Below, in pieces: positions 38,088 through 44,290 of a stretch of 64,000 nt of DNA (the first letter of the stretch is position 1; each line of letters opens with the position of its first letter). The notes beneath the pieces are model-generated. The model did no database searches, was not told the origin of the DNA, and worked only from the letters and a program-made list of their open reading frames with translations. The stretch comes from DATAZK01 sp963731205 (lineage in GTDB: Bacteria > Actinomycetota > Actinomycetes > Frankiales > Frankiaceae). The stretch spans positions 868,001 through 932,000 of the forward strand of contig CAVSUJ010000001.1 in the NCBI GenBank assembly GCA_963731205.1, given 5' to 3'. Both the position numbers and the translations under genes were made by a program.

Positions 38088-38993
38088 CTGGTCGCTCCAT
38101 TGATCTGGGGGTTGGTGATGGCGCCGCTGTCGATGCCCCACTTCTTCAAGATCGTCGTATACGTGCCGTCAGCCATCAACTTCTTGACGGCGGCGAGCAC
38201 CGGAGCGGCCATGCCGTGTGGTCTTGGGGACGGCGATGCCGTAGGGAGCGTTGTCGTAGCTGCTGCCGGTGATCTCGAACTGGCCGTTCGACTGCTTCGC
38301 CGCGTACTGGGCGACCGGCGAGTCGGCGAGGACGGCGTCAGCGCGGCCACTGGAGAGCGCGAGGTTGGCGCCGCTCTCGTCGGGATAGCTGAGGATGGTG
38401 ATCGCCGCCTTGCCGGCTGTGGTGCAGGCCTTGGACTTGGTCGGCAGGTCGGGCGACTCCTGGACGGTGCCCTTCTCGACCGCGACCTTCTTGCCGCAGA
38501 GGGTGTCAGGCGTGAGCTTGTCGGGGTTGCCCTTCTTCACCATCAGGCTGGTGCCGGCGGTGAAGTAGGTGACCATGTCGACCGTCTTCTCGCGCTCCTT
38601 GCTGTCGGTGAAGGACGACAGGCTCAGGTCGTACTTGCCGGAGGCGAGCCCGGGGATGATGCCCGCGAAGTCTGCCTTCGTGATGTTGAATTTCAGCCCG
38701 AGCGTCTGCGCGATGGCGTTGGCCAGGTCGATGTCCATGCCGACGATCGTCTTGTTGTCGGAGCCGAAGAACTCGTTGGGCGCATACGACGGGTCGGTCG
38801 CGACGACGAGCGTGCCCTTGCTCTTGATGGCCGCCGGCACCGAGATCGAGGTGTCAGCTGACGCGCTGGGCGCGCTGCTCGGCTGCGTACTCGATCCCTT
38901 GCTGCTGCTGCCACAGGCAGCCAGAGCGAGGGCGAGGCTGGCGGCGGTGCCGACCGCTGCGGAACGCCTCACCAGATTGGTGCGTGATGCCAC
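38084..38993 (-). pseudogene. Polar amino-acid ABC substrate-binding lipoprotein, frameshifted near its 3' end
   Basis: GTG 38993 with GAAGGAC upstream. The signal has a LAAC lipobox (Cys27), followed by a PBP type II domain (GTLVVATDPSYAPNEF, GMDIDLANAIAQTLGLKF, GYxxxD-like regions). The frame reads normally to PYGIAVPKTT and then runs to a stop at 38169 as Arg-rich nonsense (274 aa). The expected ending (HGMAAPVLAAVKKLMADGTY, then a ...KKWGIDSGAIT... tail) is present in another frame from about 38222 to the stop at 38084. Removing one base around 38214-38228 joins them into a normal 302-aa protein. Either a real mutation or a sequencing error. Confidence 0.85.
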
Positions 38994-39145
38994 GTGAAGT
39001 CCTTCGGGTGTGGGGACGGGAGGTAACGCCAGCATGTACCGCGGACACATATTGCCAACAACAGATGAAGCTGGTGTGACGGATGTGACCACGGAATTGC
39101 GTGTGTCGACAACACTTGGCGACGGAATACTCGCCGGCCCCCACG

Positions 39146-39748
39146 TCAGGTGGGCAGAAGCTCCCCGGCGATGACCGCCTCCGCGACCGAGCGCATCGTG
39201 GAACGCCGGTTCATCGAGGTGCGCTGAATCCACCGGAATGCCTCGGGCTCGGACAGCCCGTGCTCCACCTGCAGGACGCCCTTGGCACGCTCGACGATCT
39301 TGCGCGCCTCGAGCCGCTCGCCGAGCGTCGACACCTCGGACTCGAGGCTCACGATCTCCGCATGGCGGCTGACGGCCATCTCGATCGCCGGCAGCAGATC
39401 GCGCTTCTGGAACGGCTTGACCAGATACGCCATGGCACCGGCGTCACGCGCGCGCTCGACGAGGTCACGCTGACTGAACGCGGTGAGGATCACCACGGGG
39501 GCGATGCGGTTGGCCGCGATGCGCTCGGCGGCGGTGATCCCGTCCATGCCGGGCATCTTCACGTCAAGGATGATCAGATCGGGACGCAACTGCTCGGCGA
39601 GCTTGACCGCCGTCTCACCGTCGCCGGCCTCGCCGACGACGTCGTATCCCTCTTCCTGGAGCATTTCCTTGAGGTCGAGCCGGATGAGCGCCTCGTCCTC
39701 GGCGAGGAGCACCCGCCGGGGCGCCGGCGAAGACGACGGGCTCGTCAA
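39146..39748 (-). CDS. pdtaR: ANTAR-domain response regulator, PdtaR family
   Basis: 200 aa from TTG 39748 with AGGAG 6 bp upstream. The receiver domain (about 12-125) has the acidic pair in LLAEDEALIR, phospho-acceptor D62 in LDVKMPG, and the switch Lys in VKPFQ. A linker helix leads to an ANTAR RNA-binding domain (about 135-190; LEARKIVERAKGVLQVEHGL). The mycobacterial homologue (Rv1626) is phosphorylated by PdtaS and binds hairpins in nascent RNA to block termination. No PdtaS gene is in the window. A TACTCT -10 candidate lies at 39803-39808 (minus strand). Confidence 0.92.
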   Translation of the reverse strand: MTSPSSSPAPRRVLLAEDEALIRLDLKEMLQEEGYDVVGEAGDGETAVKLAEQLRPDLIILDVKMPGMDGITAAERIAANRIAPVVILTAFSQRDLVERARDAGAMAYLVKPFQKRDLLPAIEMAVSRHAEIVSLESEVSTLGERLEARKIVERAKGVLQVEHGLSEPEAFRWIQRTSMNRRSTMRSVAEAVIAGELLPT

Positions 39749-39910
39749 AGGGGTCTCCTACGCGGATCAAGGGAAAGCGGGGACGTGATCAGAACGCCCC
39801 CGAGAGTACCGGCCTGGTCGCCGCCCGCGGCTCATGCGATCAGCAGATTAAGCTGGCACGGCGCATCTCACACGGGTGCACGCGAAGTCGATCGGCACCT
39901 GCTCAGCACG

Positions 39911-39987
39911 GCCCCTGTACTCCAACCGGTAGAGAGGGCGGTCTCAAACACCGCACAGTGTGGGTTCGAATCCCACCGGGGGCACCA
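39911..39987 (+). tRNA. tRNA with anticodon CAA (reads UUG, Leu) but class-I variable loop; CCA encoded
   Basis: Full cloverleaf. Acceptor 39911-39917 pairs with 39977-39983 (7 bp, one G-U). D arm has CTC/GAG plus one mismatch, with GG in the loop. Anticodon stem GCGGT (39938-39942)/ACCGC (39950-39954), loop CTCAAAC with CAA at 39945-39947. Variable loop is only 5 nt (39955-39959). T arm GTGGG/CCCAC with loop TTCGAAT. Discriminator A 39984 and genomic CCA 39985-39987. Bacterial tRNA-Leu normally has a long variable arm, so this one is atypical. Confidence 0.9.
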
Positions 39988-40003
39988 ACCGGCCGGCCGC
40001 CGT

Positions 40004-40447
40004 TCAGAGCGACGAGAGATAGCCGGCGAAGCGGTCGAGCGAGGTGAGGAAGCCGGCCTGCGCCTCGGGTGAGAGCGCCATCTCGGGGACGTTGGTCTGA
40101 TGGATCCGCAACTCGGTGCGGCCGTCGCCGAGGTCGACGAAGTCGGTGGCGGTGGTCATTCCCATGTTCGACTCGTGCCAGACGAGTCGCGACGGCGGGG
40201 TGATCTCGAGATAGACGCCCTCGGTGGGGTACCGGGATCCATCGGCGTCGTTGACCATCACGGTCCGAAACACCCCGCCCGGGCGCAGGTCGACGGCAAT
40301 GTCCTCCAGCGGCGTGGACATGCCGACCGGCCCCCAGAAATGCGTCAGGTGCTCGGGCTCGGTCATGCAGCGGAAGACCAGCTCGCGCGGCGCCTCGAAG
40401 ATTCGCGTGAACGAGAGCTCGCCGGGGTGATCGGTGACGTCAGGCAT
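40004..40447 (-). CDS. SRPBCC/AHSA1-domain protein
   Basis: 147 aa. Single helix-grip domain of the Aha1-like type: FTRIFEAPRELVFRCMTEPE at the start, HFWGPVGM, LRPGGVFRTVM, and a final amphipathic helix (AGFLTSLDRFAGYLSSL). Its start overlaps the ArsR gene by 8 bp. ArsR regulator plus SRPBCC protein is a very common pair; ligand and function are unknown. Confidence 0.88.
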   Translation of the reverse strand: MPDVTDHPGELSFTRIFEAPRELVFRCMTEPEHLTHFWGPVGMSTPLEDIAVDLRPGGVFRTVMVNDADGSRYPTEGVYLEITPPSRLVWHESNMGMTTATDFVDLGDGRTELRIHQTNVPEMALSPEAQAGFLTSLDRFAGYLSSL

Positions 40448-40793
40448 CGCGAAAGTCCTTTGCTTGCAGGGTTTTCAAGTGGTCCTCCAACTTGTCGAGC
40501 CGCTCCGCCCACACCCGGCGTTGGTGGTCGATCCAGCTCGCCGCAGCCTCCAGCTCTGCCGCTTCCAGGTGGCATGGACGGGTCTGCGCCTGGCGGCTGC
40601 GGGAGATGAGTCCGGAGTGCTCCAGCACCTTGATGTGCTTGGACACCGCCTGCATCGTCAACGCGAAGGGCTCGGCGAGCTCGCTGACCGTGGCGTCTCC
40701 GGCTGCGAGCCGCGCGAGCATGGCCCGGCGGGTGGGATCAGCCAATGCGGCGAACGTCGCGTCGAGATCGCGCTCGTGAACCGCCGTCGTCAT
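40440..40793 (-). CDS. ArsR-family transcriptional regulator
   Basis: 117 aa winged HTH: FAALADPTRRAMLARLAAGD, then VSELAEPFALTMQAVSKHIK (recognition helix, about 35-54) and a beta-wing with HLEAAEL. No cysteine pair typical of metal sensors is present, so it belongs to the SRPBCC-linked, non-metal ArsR group. It overlaps both neighbours and is co-transcribed from the promoter at 41442-41470. Confidence 0.9.
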   Translation of the reverse strand: MTTAVHERDLDATFAALADPTRRAMLARLAAGDATVSELAEPFALTMQAVSKHIKVLEHSGLISRSRQAQTRPCHLEAAELEAAASWIDHQRRVWAERLDKLEDHLKTLQAKDFRDA

Positions 40794-41434
40794 CGCACTG
40801 CTCCGGCGCCGCCGGTGAGCAACCCGAGGCCCGGGCCCGACAGTCCTTCCAGTCCCGCAGCGCGACCGCCCAGCGCCAGGATCAGGTCATCGGAGTGGCC
40901 CGTGACCAAAGCCCCGGTGCCATATCGCCACCCGACATCCGTGGCCTGCATCGCGACGCCGGTGAGGTCCAGCTTGAAGTATTTCAGCGCCTGGGCACTG
41001 GTGAGGTTGTTCAGCACCACCGCGGCGACCTCGCTCGCCCGCCGCGGCGGGCGCACGCGCTCGATGCCCAGCGGCCGGCAGATGTCGAGGGAGTGCATCG
41101 TGAGATCGGTCAGCGGCGCCTCGTAGCCGGCGCCGGGCGGCGTCCAGGGGTTAGCGGCGTTGGCCCGCAGAACGGCAACCAACTCCGCCGGCGGCAGTGC
41201 ACCGTCCCGACGGGCGATCCGGTCGGCCATCCGGTCGAAGTTGCCCCGCGCCCGCGCCATGTTGACCAGGAAGCGCGGCGTCGAATACCGGAACGGCATC
41301 ACCAGATGGGCGACGACGTGGCGCACCGACCAGCCGGCGGCCAGCGTCGGGCTCCCCCACTGCTCCGCGGACAACACCTCCAGCACGGCGACGAGTGAGC
41401 GGCGCTCTTCGGCTAGCGCGGGAAGCAGTTCCAT
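40790..41434 (-). CDS. DinB/mycothiol-dependent maleylpyruvate isomerase-like metalloprotein
   Basis: 214 aa from ATG 41434; ATG 41443 is an alternative but lies inside the -10 box. A four-helix MDMPI_N/DinB fold is seen: WSVRHVVAHLVMPFRYS with the metal-type His residues, and MHSLDICRPLGIE with the third His. Members act with mycothiol in Actinomycetota as isomerases or S-transferases. The C-terminal 70 residues match the small MDMPI_C-like part. First gene of the operon with ArsR and SRPBCC genes. Confidence 0.82.
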   Translation of the reverse strand: MELLPALAEERRSLVAVLEVLSAEQWGSPTLAAGWSVRHVVAHLVMPFRYSTPRFLVNMARARGNFDRMADRIARRDGALPPAELVAVLRANAANPWTPPGAGYEAPLTDLTMHSLDICRPLGIERVRPPRRASEVAAVVLNNLTSAQALKYFKLDLTGVAMQATDVGWRYGTGALVTGHSDDLILALGGRAAGLEGLSGPGLGLLTGGAGAVR

Positions 41435-41441
41435 ACAGGGC

Positions 41442-41470
41442 ATTCAACCGATTGGTTGAGCAGCTGTCAA
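41442..41470 (-). promoter_or_regulatory. Sigma-70-type promoter of the DinB/ArsR/SRPBCC operon
   Basis: On the minus strand TTGACA (41465-41470) and TTGAAT (41442-41447) are spaced by exactly 17 bp. The start point would fall at ATG 41434, so the message is leaderless. The -35 is also the first of three TGTCAA half-sites in this divergent gap. Confidence 0.65.
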
Positions 41471-41487
41471 GTTGATAACGCGAGGGC

Positions 41488-41532
41488 TGTCAATCTGAGT
41501 TGACGCCGGTGATGTGTCAAGCTAGGTTGACA
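41488..41532 (+). promoter_or_regulatory. Promoter of HTH gene with tandem TGTCAA-N6-TTGACA operators
   Basis: Operator A 41488-41505 (TGTCAA, 6 bp, TTGACG) and operator B 41515-41532 (TGTCAA, 6 bp, TTGACA, perfect) have centres 27 bp apart. A promoter sits between and within them: -35 TTGACG (41500-41505), 17 bp, -10 TAGGTT (41523-41528), then GTG 41535 after 6 bp. A repressor on A and B would cover both promoter elements. The HTH protein encoded immediately downstream is the obvious candidate. Confidence 0.7.
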
Positions 41533-41534
41533 TC

Positions 41535-41792
41535 GTGAGTGAGGGAACCCAGCTGGCCGATGAGGCCAGCAGCACCGATCCGGCGATCGGCCTGCGGGCC
41601 GTGCGCGCCCTTCGTGAGCTTGCCGAGCGGCTCGAAGCGGGTCACGTCGCCAAGGCCCGCGAGCAGGGTTGGTCGTGGCAGGACATTGCGGTGTGCATCG
41701 GCGTCAGCCGGCAGGCGGTCCACAAGAAATACGGCAACGCGTCTTCGGGGCCACTCGCCCGCGGCCGCGGCCTTCTCAGTAGGGAGAAGTAG
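41535..41792 (+). CDS. Small HTH DNA-binding protein, N-terminal half of a split ClpC2-like autorepressor
   Basis: 85 aa from GTG 41535 (leaderless). A helical protein whose HTH is GWSWQDIAVCIGVSRQAVHKKY (about 45-66), preceded by a long amphipathic helix (GLRAVRALRELAERLEAGHV). It ends at TAG 41790-41792. The next codons, GAG then ATG, are in the same frame and open the Clp-N protein, so a single amber codon separates the two. In mycobacteria I recall ClpC2, about 250 aa, as HTH plus ClpC N-domain in one chain. It probably represses its own promoter. Confidence 0.8.
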   Translation: MSEGTQLADEASSTDPAIGLRAVRALRELAERLEAGHVAKAREQGWSWQDIAVCIGVSRQAVHKKYGNASSGPLARGRGLLSREK

Positions 41793-41795
41793 GAG

Positions 41796-42335
41796 ATGTT
41801 CGAGCGCTTCACCACGCCGGCGCGGGAAAGTGTGCGACGAGCCCAGGAGGAGGCCCGCGAGCTGCGTCATCGCCACATCGGCACCGAGCATCTGCTGCTG
41901 GGCGTCGCCAGTGTCGAGGGACCGGCCGCCCGGGCGCTCGCCTCCCGCGGGCTCACGCCTGACGTGCTACGCGGCCGGCTGATGGTCCTCACCGACGACG
42001 GGCTCGACCGCGACGCCCTTGCGACCCTTGGCATCGACCTCGAGCGGGTGCGGCAGGCGACCGAGGCGCATCTTGGCCCCGGCGCCCTGGACAAGCAGCG
42101 ACCGCCGGTCAAGGGCGGTCACCTTCCGCTGACGAAAGGCGCGAAGAAGGCGCTGGAGCTGTCGCTGCGAGAAGCGCTGCACCTGAAGTCCGGCGAGATC
42201 GGCACCGGTCACCTGCTGCTCGGCCTGCTCCGCGAAGGCGAAGGGCTGGCGGCCGGCATGCTGGTGGAAAGCCGTGTCGATCTCGACGCCCTGCGCGCCG
42301 ACGTCACTGCCCTGCTGGCCGAGCGCGCTGCCTAG
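41796..42335 (+). CDS. Stand-alone Clp N-domain protein (ClpC2-like)
   Basis: 179 aa. Two Clp-N repeats: FERFTTPARESVRRAQEEAR with HRHIGTEHLLLGVASVEG (about 2-75) and LTKGAKKALELSLREAL with EIGTGHLLLGLLREGEG (about 108-178). No AAA+ module follows, so it cannot unfold proteins. Such proteins can bind the substrates or toxins that target the ClpC1 N-domain and act as decoys or sensors. Ribosome site AGGGAG lies 9 bp upstream, within the end of the HTH gene, so the two are coupled. It is convergent with the next gene (6 bp). Confidence 0.88.
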   Translation: MFERFTTPARESVRRAQEEARELRHRHIGTEHLLLGVASVEGPAARALASRGLTPDVLRGRLMVLTDDGLDRDALATLGIDLERVRQATEAHLGPGALDKQRPPVKGGHLPLTKGAKKALELSLREALHLKSGEIGTGHLLLGLLREGEGLAAGMLVESRVDLDALRADVTALLAERAA

Positions 42336-42341
42336 CGGCCG

Positions 42342-42680
42342 CTAACGGCGCTGCGGTCCCGTTCCCCCCGAGAGGTCCCCGCTGGTCATCCGCTCGGCGA
42401 GGAGCTGGGCGTAGCGCCAGCGCTCGATCGCGGCGACGGCAGCGGGATGCTGTTCCATGTCGCGCAGGATCGCGGCGCCGGCTTCGACGCCGACCTTGGA
42501 CAGCAGCTCAGCTTCCAGATCGCCTGCGCGTAGGGCGAGCACCAGAGCTCGCTCACCCCGGCGGGGTCCGCGAAGACTCTCCGCCCTTGCACGCAGGACG
42601 TGCACCTCTGCCCCCATCAGGTGCCAACGGTCCAGCCCCTCGACCAACGCCGGGTCGAGGTCGACGGCCACCTCGGTCAT
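42342..42680 (-). CDS. Hypothetical protein
   Basis: 112 aa, ATG 42680. Not recognised. Mostly helical, acidic, with no signal or membrane segment; a central stretch is Ala/Glu/Leu-rich (LVLALRAGDLEAELLSKVGV). It faces the Clp-N gene tail to tail and is followed on the other side by 171 bp in which I see no gene. Codon use is normal for the window, which supports it being real. Confidence 0.55.
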   Translation of the reverse strand: MTEVAVDLDPALVEGLDRWHLMGAEVHVLRARAESLRGPRRGERALVLALRAGDLEAELLSKVGVEAGAAILRDMEQHPAAVAAIERWRYAQLLAERMTSGDLSGGTGPQRR

Positions 42681-42851
42681 GCCACTTGCCTTTCGTCCAC
42701 CACCCTCGCCCGTTGAGTTCGGCGAGTTCAGCGAACAGCTGGGGGATCGATGCGGACGCTGTTGCGTCCTGCCTATTCGATCGGCAGCAGTCCCCGTCTT
42801 GGAAGAGGGCCACGCGGGTGAAGCAAAATGTCTGCTAGCCGACTCCCCGGG

Positions 42852-44288
42852 TCAACGGGTCGTGGTCAGAATTGGCGAGGGCAGCAGCGTGTGGCCGGCG
42901 AGGCGGCGGTCGACGGCAGCGGCGCACGCGCGTCCCTCCGCGATCGCCCAGACGATCAGAGACTGCCCGCGACCTGCATCTCCGCACACGAAGACCCCAG
43001 GCTCGGTGGTCTCCCAGCCGGCGGAACGAGCGACATTGCCCCGCGCGTCGAGTTCGACGCCCAGCCCTTCGAGCAGCGGTCCTTGCTCCGGACCGGTGAA
43101 ACCCATCGCCAGCAGCACCAGATCAGCAGGGATCTCCCGCTCGGTGCCGGCGATCTCCTCGAACTTGCCGTCGACCATGCGGGCCTCGACCAGCTCGAGC
43201 CCGCGCACCCGCTCCTCGCCGACGAAACGGCGCGTGGAGACCGAGAACAGCCGCTCGCCGCCCTCCTCATGAGCGCTGGAGATGCGATACATCAGCGGCC
43301 AGGTCGGCCACGGGGTCGACTCGGCGCGCGAGTCCGGCGGCCGGGGCATGATCTCGAGCTGGACGATCGACGCCGCGCCCTGGCGGTGGGCGGTGCCCAG
43401 GCAGTCGGCGCCGGTGTCGCCGCCGCCGATGATGACGACGTGCTTGTCGGTCGCGACGATCGGCGAGCGCTCCAGATCGCCTTCCTGCACCCGGTTGGAC
43501 GGCTCGAGGTACTCCATCGCCAGGTGGATGCCGTCGAGTTCGCGACCGGGTGCCGGCAGGTTGCGTCCGGCAGTGGAGCCGACGGCCAGCACCACCGCGT
43601 CGTGGGAGTCGCGTAGCTCCGCGGTCGTGATGTCGACCCCGATGTTGCAGCTGGTGACGAAGCGGGTGCCTTCGGCCTCCATCTGCTGGAGCCGCCGCTC
43701 GAGGACGATCTTCTCCATCTTGAACTCGGGGATCCCGTAGCGCAGCAGGCCGCCGATGCGGTCGTTGCGCTCGTAGACGGTGACCGTGTGGCCGGCTCGG
43801 GTGAGCTGCTGCGCCGCGGCGAGCCCGGCCGGACCGCTGCCGACGACGGCCACCCTCTTGCCGGAGTGCTCGGAGGCCAGCACGGGGGTCACGAAACCCT
43901 CGTCCCAGGCGCGGTCGATGATCGACACCTCGACCTGCTTGATCGTCACCGGGTCGTCGGCGATCCCGAGCACGCACGCGGATTCGCACGGCGCGGGGCA
44001 GAGCCGTCCGGTGAACTCCGGGAAGTTGTTCGTGGCGTGCAACCGGTCGATGGCGTCAGCCCAATGGCCGCGGCGGCTGAGGTCGTTCCACTCGGGAATC
44101 AGATTTCCGAGCGGGCAGCCGTTGTGGCAGAAGGGGATGCCGCAATCCATGCAACGAGTCGCCTGCGCGCGAAGCTTCTCCTCCGGAAAGGGCTCGTAGA
44201 CCTCTTTCCAGTCGAGCAGGCGCAGCGGAACCGGCCGCCGGGTCGGCAGCTCTTTCTTGTGTTTCAAAAAGCCCGAAGGATCAGCCAT
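42852..44288 (-). CDS. gltD: Glutamate synthase, small (beta) subunit
   Basis: 478 aa from ATG 44288, 2 bp after the gltB stop. The N-terminal domain has the cysteine set for the 4Fe-4S clusters (RCMDCGIPFCHNGCPLGNLI and GRLCPAPCESACVLG). An FAD-binding site is VAVVGSGPAGLAAAQQL, an NADPH site is VVIIGGGDTGADCLG, and the late FAD motif is GVFVCGDAGRGQSL. It passes electrons from NADPH to GltB for conversion of 2-oxoglutarate and glutamine to glutamate. Confidence 0.95.
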   Translation of the reverse strand: MADPSGFLKHKKELPTRRPVPLRLLDWKEVYEPFPEEKLRAQATRCMDCGIPFCHNGCPLGNLIPEWNDLSRRGHWADAIDRLHATNNFPEFTGRLCPAPCESACVLGIADDPVTIKQVEVSIIDRAWDEGFVTPVLASEHSGKRVAVVGSGPAGLAAAQQLTRAGHTVTVYERNDRIGGLLRYGIPEFKMEKIVLERRLQQMEAEGTRFVTSCNIGVDITTAELRDSHDAVVLAVGSTAGRNLPAPGRELDGIHLAMEYLEPSNRVQEGDLERSPIVATDKHVVIIGGGDTGADCLGTAHRQGAASIVQLEIMPRPPDSRAESTPWPTWPLMYRISSAHEEGGERLFSVSTRRFVGEERVRGLELVEARMVDGKFEEIAGTEREIPADLVLLAMGFTGPEQGPLLEGLGVELDARGNVARSAGWETTEPGVFVCGDAGRGQSLIVWAIAEGRACAAAVDRRLAGHTLLPSPILTTTR

Positions 44289-44290
44289 AG

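Noticed and set aside
40004..41434. Toxin-antitoxin module from the ArsR/SRPBCC/DinB set
   Set aside because: All three families are recognised and form a common regulatory/enzymatic operon; nothing points to toxicity.
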